Both the position numbers and the translations under genes were made by a program. Positions 28,001 through 43,000 of a stretch of DNA of 64,000 nucleotides are shown here, piece after piece. The notes beneath the pieces were generated by a model, which saw nothing but the letters and a program-made list of their open reading frames with translations, searched no databases and had not been told where the DNA came from. This DNA comes from Glandiceps talaboti (taxonomy: Eukaryota > Hemichordata > Enteropneusta > Spengelidae): the NCBI RefSeq assembly GCF_964340395.1, contig NC_135566.1, positions 5,876,501 to 5,940,500 of the forward strand, written 5' to 3'. The stretch's first letter is position 1; every line of letters starts with the position of its first letter.

Positions 28001-31000
28001 TCAGCTCGTCTACAGAATATCACATTGATCAACATCATGCAGACGTATGGTGTAACAGATGACTGAGCAGTAAATGTCATTTACATTATGGACTACAAAC
28101 ATGAATATGTCTAGTTTTACACCACAAAAAAGCTTTTTCAAGACATTTTGTGTCAAATTTAAAGGAGAAATAGTCATTCAAGAACAATTTTTTATGAATG
28201 CATCAACTTGATCAGCAATTTCCACTACTTGCTGTATATTTGAATCTCCATTTTAGACTCAATCGCCACAAGGGCATATACCCTTAAAGCTGGACACACA
28301 TACCAGTCAATTGCACTCTCTCCCCTGTACCCCCTCCCCTCTCCCAGGGGTCAATTAATCTCTTTCTAACCACAGAAGTGTTTTATATCATGCACTTTCC
28401 TTTATTCAAATGATCAGTCTCCAATCGCTGCCATTTCTAAAAGTCAAATTGTTGTATATTTTGTTTCTTTTCAACAGGAAGTGGAAGACACAAAACACCG
28501 ACTTGAAGATAGTGAGAATGCCAGACTTAATTTAGCAGAGAGATGTGGAACACTAGAGGCTAAGTTACAAGCATTGGAGAATGATACCAAAAAACAGATT
28601 GGGGTAAGTTTTCTTATGTTTGTCTTGAAGAACATTTCTCAATTAGTTTGTCATGGTCGTCTATATTATGTTAAATTGAAGGTAATAGGTACTTAGGAGT
28701 CATGAATATTCATAAGAGTCATGAATATTCATAGGAGTCATGAATATTCATAGGAGTCATGAATATTCATTGTTCAACTAATGCATAAACATTTCTGATT
28801 ACTCCCTTGAGGCAATGTGACAAACAAAGATCCCCAAATTAAGGACATAATGTTTCTCTGAAATCGCACATATAAAACCTTAAAATGATTCTCCAGAGCC
28901 CAAAGTTGATGAAAATGTATCTATTTCCTGAAGTGATGTTTCATATTTTATCATTTTTTAATCCATTCATATTTTTATTCATTTATTCTGTTTGTTCTAC
29001 TTTTTGTTTTGTTCTATCCTACACATCCATCATTATCCAATTACTATGTCATTCCCTATAACTACAACGTTCTGATGAATCCTAATATACCATAATTTCC
29101 ATCTCCTGGAGAGTTCATTGCAGTAAACGGTTATCTGACATTTGGGATTTACGATCACATATCCTGTCATTATAGAAAAACGATAATTTCAGATAGTACG
29201 ATATAGTTTGTCTGACTCTTAAAAAGATTAATGCTTGTCATGCGAAATCACACAGAGTTAATTGTACAGGCTGTTCTGTTTATACTTTGATAATATGGAT
29301 GTGATCAGGTATCAAGTTTCTGATGTGATTCAACTTGTATTTTCAAGGATTTCAAAAAATACAATCCATGGCATATGGATGGCTTTGTTTGAAATATTGC
29401 TTTAGGTCATTAAATCTCCAAAATTATGGTTGATTGGGAACAAACAACTAGTCTAGAGGCTATCTATGGCTTTGATTCTCATTCCACATCAAGTGAAATG
29501 AATGTCATGTATAGAATATCTAGTTAAACCACATACAAAGTTTACAATTAACATAGCCTTCATTCTAGTCTAGAGGCTATCTATGGCTTTGATTCTCATT
29601 CCACATCTAGTGAAATGAATGTAATGTATAGAATATCTAGTTAAACCACATACAAAGTTTACAATCAACATAGCCTGCATTCAAGTCTAGAGGCTGTCCT
29701 TGGCTTTGATTCTCATTCCACATCTAGTGAAATGAATGTCATGTATAGAATATCTAGTTAAACCACATACAAAGTTTACAATTAACATAGCCTGCATTCT
29801 AGTCTAGAGGCTATCCATGGCATTGATTTTCATTCCACATCTAGTGAAATGAATGTCATGTATAGAATGTCTAGTTAAACCACATACAAAGTTTACAATC
29901 CATTACACATTGACAGGTGTTTGTCTTCATTCACACAGTTACTCATTAATATGCAATTAGTGCAACTTTGTTTGACTACAACCTTTATCGCTAGTTTGAA
30001 AGTAAGTCACTTTGGGATGCAATAATGTCATCAGTTTTAATATATGAATGCTCCAATTGGATTTATACAGCATTTGGTGGTAATTTAATGTTTAGAACTG
30101 TATGAGGTTCTAGATCCTTCCACTTCACTAGACATGGTATGAGAATCAAAGCCACGGATAGCCACTAGACTAGCAAAATATATGACGGAGTATCTATCTG
30201 TAGTTTTTGTTTGAACATATACAACTTGGCTTAGATGCACGGTGTAATGATGTAGATGTGTAATGTAACCAGTATTAGAAATATGAAGACATTTTGTAAA
30301 AAAATTGAACCCAAAGTGGTAGTGTTTTAAGAACCAATTTTATGGAGCTATTTGTAATATGAATGTATCCTGGTATGAAGACAATCTTTCTCAAGTTGCG
30401 TTTGTACGATTTCAGATGTGCTTGATATGATATGAATTGTTCAACATTTTTACATCCTTTAGGAGAAAACAGAGGCATTCGATGGATTGAAAGACAAACT
30501 AGCCAAGGAAATGGCTACCATGAAACAAGAAATGGAACATAGAAATAGACGTGTGTTGGCATTAGAAAGTGATATCGCTGAGAAGGAGATGGCAAACCGA
30601 CAGCTTCAGGAAAAACTGATTGAAAACCAGGCAGAAGTCAGGGACGAAGTTCAAAACAGGGAAAGAACTGTGGAAGAAAAAGAACGGCTGTTAAAAGCAG
30701 CTCAGGCTGAAAAGGAAATGGCGTTGAATAATCTCAGGGACGAGCTACGGAGAGGAAAGGATAGAGATCTGATGGAGGTAAGGAATATGGTAATGAGTCA
30801 TCATTGACCTTTGACCTTTACCCATGAATATTTTATGTAAAATACAAAAAATATGTTAACAAATCCTGAAGATTTGAACAGAGATGTATTATCACAGATG
30901 GAGTTAGTCTGTGAGATACCTCATGTCAGGGCACCTTCCTACATCCGCCCACCCTTCTCTAATAAGGGCAAAACAACCTGACATATCTAACAGTCTAAGT

Positions 31001-34000
31001 TGAAATATAAAAAATAGAGTGTCACCAGAATACTCTAACATTTCACATTTTACTGGTTTACATACTACCTATATATACCACAAGAGGGCACTGTTTCTAT
31101 GGAAGGGCTGTTTTGACTTCACTATGATAACTCTGACATACTGCAGGTCTGGAAACTAAAGATATGGAAATACAATTTAATATTGATTTAGCTGAATTGT
31201 TCTTCTTGTTCTTTTTAGCTGCAAAACAAAATGGAGAAGGAAAGACGAGATGAAGTTGCCAACCAAGAAGATAGAATTGCAGAACAGATGGCAGAATTTC
31301 AACAAGTACTCTTGGTACGTATGATATAAATACTGTATGTCATATCTTGTCTTCAGTGGAAAGTTGACACTGGCAGACAGATTGACTGACTTGGATCAAC
31401 GTATAATATTTTTTTTGCTTTGTCTGTGTTTTAAGTTTTCAACTCAAATAGCCGTTATTTTAGATATCAACAGTGATAATTGTTATCAAAAATGTCAAAA
31501 TTAAGCTGTGCAAAAATTACATAAAAAATAGCCTCAAACTGCAGGCAATTTCAATAACTTCTGTCTCTCTAGTTTTACATACTTATTATGGCAAAATTGA
31601 CAATTTCAGTCTTTTTCTCTAGCTTCTCAAACAAATTACAGCTATTTCTAATTTATGTCATTTTCATTCTAAATTCACGTTATTTTCAAAATTATGAATT
31701 TAACTCTTAAGTAGGATCAGAGTAATGCAAAAAATATAAAATATGGCCTTTGTGATGAAATAAATTAGACCACACATTGAATATGTATATCAAGTAATAT
31801 TACTTTTAGTCACGCTATCAGAATTAAATCTAGTATAGCTGCCATAGCAGGCAGGATGGTCAGCCTGGCAAGCTTTCTCTCCACACAGCCTGTGAACACA
31901 GTAATTCAAATTTAGTATTTGTGGCCATGCCTCCTTATTTGTGTCTGTGGGGGAAAAATCTGCATAAAATTAGCATATTACATGATGATGTTTTGAGATT
32001 ATTTGAACAAAAGCTACATTTCTGTCTAGCATCATTGAACTAGATCACAGCCAGATAACTTGACACAGACAATATAATATTGGCAATGTGTCATAATCAA
32101 CATAATATATGCATCATGTGACTTATTCAACCAATCAGCTTTTATGCATGGTATCCATGAAAAATACTGAATTTGAATAACTGAGTTCACAGGCTGCATT
32201 GATAAAATGCTTGCCCGGTCTAACCACCCAGTCTTCTACAAAGTTTAAATTAAACCTTACAATTTCAAACACAGCTATCCCCACAAAACTGTTTGTCATG
32301 CAAAAAATCTCGACAGTATTTTGATGACTTTTTGTCAACTTTTGTAGACTAAAGAAGAGGAAGTTCAGATGATAAGAGACAGACTAAGACAACAAGAAGA
32401 AGCAACCAGAAATCTTGGTGAGAGAATGAGAGAAGAGGCTAAAGAACAGGTGAGAATGATGAATAACAGATAATGAAACCTTTCTTTTTGATTCTCCAAT
32501 TTTTTTAAAGTAATTTGACATGCCCCTGCATTTTATGATTTTTTTCGCTAATAAACATTTTTTTAATTGTCTTGTTTTTAAAAAGGAATTTGACGTGTTT
32601 TTTGCATCATGCATCTAATCAAAATCTAACAATTAGAAATTCCCATAGCTAACATGTAAATTGGTGATCCAGAAACAAATACACATAGCAGCCGTGAATG
32701 CACTGAAAATGGTCAACAATATTGTCATTGCAGAAATGATCTTTAAGTAGTTTTTTTAAACACAATAAAGCATCAGTATAGAAATTAGCTGAATTGATTG
32801 ATTGATAAAATGGAAATTTGAAGCATCCATGAGCCATAAAAGATTCTGTAGTTTGCACACAGTTGTGCATAGAAATATATATTTTGTATATATATCAAAC
32901 AAAGAACAACTTCACTCTAAAGATTTGATGTCAACAAATCATTCATAAGGTATTTTTTCTCCATTAATTATTGTTATCTCTGTGATTCCTTCAAATTAAG
33001 ATTCATTTCATCTACCCCTACTTGACATTCAACATTAACAGTCAACTAACACTAAGAGATGACAACACCAATTTTATCTCTCCCTAGAGTTCTGTTCCAA
33101 TCTTATATTTATAACCAGAAAAGCACTACATACGTCATTCAATGTCTCCTTCCTACTCCCCTAACCCTCCCCTCCCTTTACTAATAAAAACTTGTACCGT
33201 TCCTCTCTGTTTACCTTTATATCATGCTCCCATCTTCAGTTTATTGACGGAGATACTCACACTGAGATCTTGGTAAGATGTTGTTGCTATGCCAACAACT
33301 TTTGATGTAACATTAAAATGGATGAGTTTAGATGTATTCTGCACTCTCTGGCAAAGCTTCTGTCAATGTGATTTTCCTATTTGCATGATGTCCATGAAAT
33401 TTGTATTTTCTAAGTAAACTGAAACTTGAATATAGTGCTTAGTTTGTTCCTTCCAAAAGTATTACACCACCCACGTTATTTCTTAACAACAAAGCCCTTG
33501 ATATTTACATAATGTAATTATATTTGAATCCACCTTGTCTGTAATCTGTTACTTCCATACCAATTTTACAAGTCTATATGCTGTAACTGAGTTAATTGTT
33601 GACCCAAAAATTTATGTTGAAACCATTATGATGGGAAATAATAGTCAATTTTAGTTGTGAAAGTGAAAAGTCTCTATAAACACAGGTTAGAAGCTCTGCC
33701 AAATCAAAACACTTAAAAGTTCGTTGTGGTTCTGTAGTGTAATTGTCACATGATTGTGTATAGTTGCCATATGATAGTCACATGGTCACAGTATGAACCA
33801 ATTGTTAACAGGTGTCAGCAACCACTTATTTTCTTTTCTTTTTTTGTAACAATTTCATGATAAAATATTTCTTAGATATTGGTGTTTACTTTATTGATTA
33901 AATGCACATGAAAGAATTTTGTTCACCTTTTTTTTTTCTTTTTTAATAATTAACTTTGCAATATTTTAGATGTAACATTTTGAATCTGGGTTTTGCATTG

Positions 34001-34009
34001 GATGTACAA

Positions 34010-34056
<47 letters not shown>

Positions 34057-37000
34057 TAATATGTGTTTTACAGAGAGCCTTTTGATAACTTAAAGCAATG
34101 TGGTTTAGGAATCACTAATGTAATTTTGATGCTAAAAACTAAAGTCTTTGGTGATTGATTTTGTACAATGTTGTCAAGGTAAAAAAAAATGGAAATTTTA
34201 TCAAATTGATCAAACTTGACATGAAAACAATACCTGTACTACTTCAGTTGTCTATCATACAGATTTTGTAGTCTCAAGGGTTGAGAACAAAATAGAAAAA
34301 TAATCGTTTATTAAAACAAAATTGTGACTAAAATAAAATGATCAAATTACTTAAGTTCACGTATCAGTAAAAATTTAAGAACAGAAGTGAATTTGGTGAA
34401 GTTGGTAGTTGACAGACAGAGTTCCATTATATATTGGGTGAAATTGAAATACATATACAGATTGAGTGGAATTGACTCCTAGTGATGAATTACCTGTTAT
34501 AAACCTGGTAGAATTTACAGTTTTGTGTACATGAAAGATAATGTAGTGTGAACTTTCAAGCCCTGGAGAATAAAATACACTTCATTTAGACTTCATAGCA
34601 TGTTCATCTAATAAACTTTATAGTATGTACTTATGCTGTAAGGTAAAGTTCATTCCTTCAAAAACATTATATATGAAACTTGAATTTTATTTTTATGAAA
34701 TATTGGTTATAAAATATAAATTTCTTAAGATGCCAATTACCTTTTAGTTCTGTACTTTTCTTTGTGGCTCAGAAAAATTCAACTGAAATTCTACAACTAT
34801 CTGCATTTCGTAGAAACTTGACTCGTAGAGACTTGTTGTCGTAGAAAAGATTTTCCCTGGAAGGTTCCATGATTGATTATTCCGAGTCGTAGAATGTCAA
34901 AGATAACATTGAAAGGAATTTCAAGAGGGCAAAAAGATAAGAAAACTAAACTGGATGTCTTTAAGGATTGATATATGTGCCCCCGTCCATTCTGATTTAT
35001 TAGTATTAATCTGATGGCTGTTTTGTAGCGGCATAATGAAACTATGGACCAAGGCAAGGTTTTTAATTTTTAATGAGACTGATAGCCAGCAGGGTAATTA
35101 CATTGCTTTATTACCTGGTAACCGTGGTAACATTTAACTAGTAGGTATGTGAGCATGTTGTCCAGAATAAAGAATGCACCAATTCATAAACCTCAATATG
35201 GACATTTTCAAATCACCTGTCATTAGTGATGTTAATCTTACGTCATGTAAGATCCATGGCAGAGTTTAATCAGTTAAGTTTTCTTTCAAATTGTAATTGG
35301 ATGTTATTTGTTGGCAATATATTTCATGAATTTTAGTAATTATTTTTGCAGAGATGATTTGCGATTTTATAATGAAAGTAAATATAAATATATAAATGAT
35401 CTTTATTTATCCTGGATAGCTCTTTAAATATATAAACACTTATCTCCCAAGAAGTCCACTGAGGGCCATCCCTCGTGGGTTCAGTGTTGGTATTAATACA
35501 AATAAAAAACCCTAATCCATTGTGTACTGCCCTCACAGGTAGAACACTCTCATTTAATTTCTTTTGTCTTTATAACCAGGTTGATGAATCAGGTTGCTTC
35601 CCATACATTTGTATCCGCAATATGTTGAAGTCAATTGTGAGAATTTAATACAGTTAATCATATAAAGACTGGATAGTTTGTATCATAAAATATGTTATGT
35701 GATAATTGAATGGCGCCCTCTGGTGATAAAATAGTGAAGTGAAAGTAGAGTTGCTGTATCATAAATTTTAAGAACTGAAGCTAGGAAATAAACTTCCTAG
35801 TCAAAGAATATGGGATATTATATGATTTTATATGTTTTGTTGTTTTCCTTACAGATAAAAAGTGCAATATCAACGGAAAGAGAAATATGGGAAAAGGAGA
35901 TGGAAAGACATATCAGCAGGGAACAAGAAGCTTGGGAAGAGGAATCAGCAAAGAATATTGGAAAATTGAAGGAAGAAGTTGATCAAGAAAAACAGATGAT
36001 ATTGCAGTTACAGAATACCATCGCAACACTCAGAGAGGTAAGACACCCCTATCCCTACCAGTTATTAGTATGGTCTCTTTGTTTTAAAAGATGGGTATAC
36101 CATTTTGGGGAGGAAATAGGGGAGTGCAGGATGTAAGAAATTTTAGAAACATGTCTTTCACTTTTCAGAGTCTGTGAAGTGAATTTTGCACATGTGTGCC
36201 ATGTATATGTTTTCACTTGCCACATTTTTCAACAGATGAGAGTATTGAGAAATTTTGTCACATTTCATATTCAAACCAACCACTCTTCTTTCAACTTTTA
36301 GTCAAGTTTGTCTCATGATTTGAAGTATTCACATGTAATTTTTCTTTTGTTAGGAAATGGAAGCACATAGACAGGAAAACCGGGCATTACACCGAGAAAA
36401 AATTGATGCTGTAACCAAAGCTAGGGAAGCAGCTAGGAAAGAAAAACAGACAGAGTTGGACAAACTGAGAGAGAAACTTACTCAGGTAAATGTTGAATCT
36501 GTCAGTTTACCCACACTAATTGACTTGAGTTACTTTGCTCCGTCATCCATGAATAGAATATTGAAGAGCTGTTGATCAGAAGTGCGCCCTCATTGTCAGA
36601 TTTGAACAAAGTATCCATTGGAGCAGCAGACCTAACCATTATAGGCTTCATAGTCAGTTTTACAAAAAAATTCTCTAAAAATGCTTTTATTTTGCAAACA
36701 AAAAACTTTCAAGTGACGTGTGCCCTCAATGCTGATTTTACAGGGAATATTTTAGCTATGAAGTAAAGTGCTCCTGAAAGTTAACTTGGAGCAAAATACC
36801 TTGGTTAAAAAGTGACCCAGTACAATTTTTAGTATATTTAATGTAACTACAGTACCAGTAATGGTTATTTATTCTTACCAGAAGATGTAAAGTTCAGTAG
36901 ACATTGGTATGTACAGATAGACAGACAGACAGACAGACAGACACATGTACAGACATACACCCACACACAGACACATCCAGACATATACACAGACATATAT

Positions 37001-40000
37001 ATATACAGTCACATGCACGCACACACACACTCAAACACACACACAGGTTGTTAGTTGGTACACTGTCATCATATACTGACAAGCTAAAACATTCTAAATG
37101 TCATCAAACCAATGTGTACTCCACAAAGTCCACAGTGAGTAAAAAGCATTCTGATGTTTTGTAGTGCAGATATGCATACAGAGTGGAGGTCAATCTATTC
37201 TGTATTTATTTACCCTGACTGAATCAAGGACTTTTATATGCCCAAAATAATCAAAATATTGTATGCAAAAATTGTTCCATTCAGATTGTGTGTATCTCAG
37301 AATTTTCATTATTGCGTTTTGAGAATTGGAAATTTACAGAAATTTTTTATTGATAATCATAATCCACATTTATGAACAACTAATTTCATTATGTTGCAAT
37401 GCTGAAAAAAAAGAAAAAAAATACTTCAAGTCATGGCAAATAGATTTCATATAAGCTTTTATATTTATTGTTGTTCGGTATGTATTACAGTTCTGAAGTT
37501 CATATATGTCCAATATCCAATTCTCTAAAACTGTAGTTTTGAAAATAATGTATTTCACTCACTGCTCAGGTTCCAAAAACATTTCGTCAAAAGGTGTACC
37601 ATATTGCTATGGGTAACAAACAAATAACATAGTCAAGATGGCAAAACTGCAATTAACATATTTCCTTGGAGAGGCTCATTGGTTTTATTTCTAAATAAAA
37701 AATTTAAGTTTAGTCTACAACATTGATGCCTGAGGCACGCCTTTTCTTGAAAAACATCGTTTTACAATAACTATTGACTAACCCTTCTAAAGGGTTTTAA
37801 TTTCATGGACCCACTTACTTTTCACTGTCTGTACATAGATCCTTTTCTAGTCATAGTTTAGAGGGTTATTGTTCAGGATTGGACGACTTCTGCCATATTT
37901 AGATACGGGTATAGGCTTATGATTAATAGGGTCATGATTGTAAAATATACAAAGGAATGAAGTAAAGGAGTGTAGTTGGACAAGAGCCAAAAGTCAACAA
38001 GTTGTGGACGTTGACAGCCATCAGATGTGTGTTTCTACGATGTTGTCATCATTGCCGTAGTCCCTTTAAAAATGTCCACCATCTGTGCCTACCTAAATAT
38101 GGAGCAGTAGATTTAATCAACAGGAAATTATTCATTCAACGAGGTTTGGTATAGTTAGATAACTTTTGACCACCTGTGGAGGTAGTATAATAACGTATGA
38201 TGTATTAGTGTAATGACATAGATACTGGTACGTGAGTCTGATAGCGAACTATCTACATGATTGGGTACCGTGCACAGTATTCACGGCAGAGATCGCCACA
38301 CTCTGTCCGCTGGAGTTACCCACTCGCGTACTCACCCGAGAGTTCATCGGAATCGGAAGATTACGATTACGATGATCGTAGTCAACTGGATCAAGTCTGT
38401 TCACTGGCAAACTTGTTGGCTTCCAGTCAGGATATCCTGAAATCAGCTACCATGAGGTTGGAAGATTTGCCATGTAGGGCACCCAAGGTATAGACGATAT
38501 AGATCTATTGTGTATTGTTTAGCTGTAGATAGTGGCTTACCTTGTCATGGTTCAATGAGTATTGACATTATTTGATTGTAGCATGGATGATGTTTAACCT
38601 ACAGTAGATAAGCATTTACCAGACTTATACCAACATTTACACACTGTTGACTTTTTTTGTTCATGTCAACCTCGCAGCTATTTTGAGAAATCCGACTGAG
38701 TTCTTCCGATTTTTTGTTTGATAAGGATACATCACACCCACTCTGACATTAATAAAAAAAACGTCATCAATTTTTTGAAAATATTTTACAAATCTTCAGT
38801 TTCCTTTCCAATATCCTGTAGGCTTAATAATAGTCCACTGTACTTTATACAAATATTTACACATAATGTTTTCTCAATATCAGTCTCAAAAAAACTTGAT
38901 AAATGATAGATTTTGTTATGCCAAGAACTTTGTTCCAACTTGTCTTGATAAGAATGTGGCATACTCATACATTTCAAAATTTATCTTTTCTGAAGTCAAC
39001 CTTGGAAGTATTTCATGAATACTGCTGATTTATTTATTTATTTTTTCCATGCTGTTATCACATGTAGACCTAGCGATCAGTTTCTATTAAGAATCTCCAG
39101 TTTCAAACCAAAATAGCACTGTCATTGAAGTACACGATTTGATAAAATTTCATATTCAGCTATATACCAACACAATATGGTTGTTGTGTTATATTTATCA
39201 TTAATTTGCATATAAAAAGATAACGATATATCTGGTTTATTATAAAAATAATACTTGATTGTTTTCAGAACAATACATTGTTAGTTGTTGTAGTGTAACA
39301 TATTGCTGTTATTATCAATTCCCATAATGATGGAGTAGTTTCAGTGTCATCACACTTTAATACAGTACAGCTCTTTTTTTTTCAGTGATAAAGAATTGAA
39401 ATTTTATATAACCTAATTAGTATTTAGAAAAATGGTGCTGGAATATGTACGTCAAGTAAATTATAGTATTTGGATGTAATATCAAAAAAATTTGAATAAT
39501 TACCAGACCAGACAACTCACCTCAAATTAAAAAAAAATATCATGAATACATTTGTTGATGAATTTTATTGGCTAAAAAAAGCACAATGAAGTCAGTTATA
39601 AATTAATATTCTGTCAATCAAAATATTTAATGAAATATTTTATATTTAATTACTTTCAGAGATTTCATCAAAATTTAATTTCCTTTTTTCTTAATTAAAA
39701 ACTTGAAGAATAGAACATCACCATTAGGTGGACAAATGTGAATGTTATTGTCACCGAGAAAATTGGAGAATTAATCTGAAGTCTATTAGTATCTGTGCCA
39801 TCAAAGTTTATTTTCCAAAAGGATGTTTTTTTCATCTTTGAGTGTAAAGTTAAATATTATGGTCTGAAAATTGTTGGTGGAAAATAAGATTCAGAACAAA
39901 TGTTACCCTCACCCAGTCCCCTTTATACTGATTGATCTATACCAGTAGTAATAAGCAAACAATTAATACCGGTAAATGTGTTTCATGTTGTTTTTCAGCT

Positions 40001-43000
40001 GAAAATTGGCCTTTAGGTGTAAAAATTTGAATCTTCGATGTTGCAGTGTATTTGCAAAATATTTAGAATTCTTGGAAATCTGCTAAAGCTGCATACACCG
40101 TCATGTTTTCTGTCAAATTATAATTTGTGTAAGCCCAGTAAAATTTCTGAGTAATTCAGATAGATTTTTACAAACTTGATTATGATGAACAAAACAGTTT
40201 TACCCCTCAGCGACCCATCAGCTTTCAATAAAAATAGGAACTGAAGACAAAAAAAAGGACTTGAAGATTCATAACCAGTAGAAATAGTACATGTTTTATG
40301 ATTGATTACTCAAATCTATGAATTTTTTTTCAAAAGTTTCAAATTTTTAATACCCTGTCTTGGATTTCTTCTGCTAGCCACAGCATCTGAAAAATGTTGT
40401 AGTCTGCAACTTTAGGATTTTGACCTCAACTTTTATGGCAGCCTACTTTAGTTGCAGAACAATGCATACTATGGTATGCTACTTATCATGCTAACAAGTT
40501 GATGTGGTCAAAAACACAAAAGATCAAACTCCTAAAAAAAAATATCGAATGAGCTAAATAGCTAAAAATACATTAAATTGTTTTCATTGATTTTAAAAAT
40601 AATGATGCTGGTAATTACAACATCTACTGATAATATTTGTTATACTGCTTCATAAATCTACGTCAGAAAAATAGAGAAATCCAAGATTTTTTTCAAATTT
40701 TTTGTTTGAAGTAGTTGATATTCATGTAATGTTTGTCAACCCCTTCTATTCGTAGTACTGTTTTAGCTGTTGATCAGTTTATGCCTAACATAAATGACAT
40801 AACAGCAACGTCCTGACACAAAGTGAGATATCGTGTATGAACAAACAAAGTGATAGCATCATTGCAGTTTTGTCATACAAAGTGATGATGTCATCAAAAT
40901 GTGGCCACATAAAGTCATCTCATTATGGCAGCGCAAATTGATATCACAATATTGCCACATAAACTGATGATATCATCATATCATGGCAGCCCAAACTGGT
41001 GATGTCATGGCAATATGGCCACACAAACTGATAATGTCATCACATCATGGCAGCCCAAACTGATGATATCATTGCATTATAGAATATCACGCATAACCCA
41101 ATATTATTGCACACAACTGGTTTTCTGTTGCACAGCAGTGCTGTGTACTGATAATGCCTTACACATTCAATAAAGACATATGTATCAAAAATCATGCTGA
41201 CAGTTTCATCCGATACAGTGAAATCTTTTTTCAAAAAAAATTTCTTTAGACAGAAGTTTGAAATGTGCTAGTTATTCTACAAGATTTACTGACTGCATGT
41301 CTCAAAGATTTATATCTCCTCAAATGTAGGTGTATTGTTGTACTAATAAATTGACAGATAGATATCAATAGATTATCATTGTGTGCCTAAGAACAGTACA
41401 CTGGAAGTGTGGCAGGCTTTGTAGCTAGGTCATACATCCACCAACCAAGGCATTTCTTATCATGTAACATGTACATTCTTAGACTACCATGGAACCAATG
41501 GATAAACCTCCACTCCACTCCACTTCTCTGCCATGACTGTTTACAGTGGGCGTCATGACAACCAGCTGACACTATCTTATACGAGAATAAATATGTTTGT
41601 GAATAGGCACAGATAAACAAGATTATTTTAGGTTTCTATGACTGAAATTTTATCACTGAATTTTGTACTCAGAGTTTACATACACCACTTAAATGTTATT
41701 GAAGTAATTAAATTTATAGCATTCCTGACACATTTTGTGAAAGTTTTCTTCATGTTGTTTGTATTTAATAGGTTAAACTCAGGTGTTCTAGGTCAAAGGT
41801 CAACACTTTTGTAGGCTACTGTAAGACAGGTCATCAAATTTGATTCTTAATCTTAATGTTTCAAAAGAAATTTTGAACGGTAGAATTCTACAAAACTTTA
41901 TTTTTATGCAAATGGGCAAGATGTCACTTTGAGATTCTACTGGCAGTAAAAGATTCTTATGGTGGAGTGTACCAAATGTTGGAGTTCTAGCTTCCATCAG
42001 AGACCATTCCTTACTATGTATCCTAGAATCTAGATGTATAGAGATTTGTGTTCTCATCATTCCCCTACCATGCCTGGTATTTTACTAGCAACCATTTACT
42101 TTAATGAAACTCCAACCAGAAATCAGGTGAACATTCTTATTTAGTTTAAAATTGTTGAAGTGCATCACATGATTAGAACCAACTCAGAGGTTCAAGCTGT
42201 ACAGTGTTTACATAGTTACCATATCCAATCATCGCTGCAGGGTCTAGTCTAATATAAGGTTTGAAAAAACCGTGGCTAGTGAATTGCTAGGTGAGTAGGG
42301 GACTAGCAGGAACTAAAATACCCACATGACAGGATTCTAGGCAACCTACTATGTGATGACTTGAATACATCGCACCATAAAAGTCAACATTTATCATTTT
42401 GACCAACGACAACAAAAATGTTTGTTTGTTTTTTTCACACTGTCTTAGATAGTATTTAGGATAAAAAAAATAACTACTCAGTAGAGAAGATACTATGCTG
42501 TAATCATAATATGTAAGGTTCGGTTTGTTTACTAGCTCCAGAGAATGGGGCTATTGCCTAAAACTTGAAACACCATACTATATAAGGTCTTGTTAGAGGG
42601 ACTAGACTTCTTTCATTAAAACTGCCTCTTTTAAGACTATTTCAGTACCTACATTTCACAGACATAATATCAAGCCAGGTACATTTTAGTGTCATCTGTC
42701 ATGGTCTGTTTACTTTTTATGAATAAAGTCATTTTATGGGAATTGTTCTGTCAGCTATAGTCTGAATAGTGTACATGTTATGTCAGAGACCCAGACCCAT
42801 GTTTTGTGTGTGAACTTTTTGGAAATTTGCCAAATGTTGAGTTAAATCTGTACTGTGGTGATATATATTGACTGTGTAAGTAGTCTTGTTAGGGGTAGTA
42901 AGTTTGGTTAAGATTCTTACTCACATTATGCATTGATGCACCATCAAAATGATATTATATTGTATGAAATACTAATTGGTATTGAATTTGTCAATATGAT

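Larger units (their letters stand above)
33273..35854 (+). other. Intron
   Basis: AT-rich. A (GT)n microsatellite occupies about 34013-34055. No further exon is recognised. Confidence 0.7.

Noticed and set aside
36572-36766. 64-codon frame with RSAPSLSDLNK just after an exon
   Set aside because: No acceptor or donor fits, and the exon at 36354-36485 splices in phase to 43568 without it.
42241-42615. CTAGTCTA words at both ends of a 370-bp stretch
   Set aside because: The inverted match is limited to about ten bases, so an element could not be supported.
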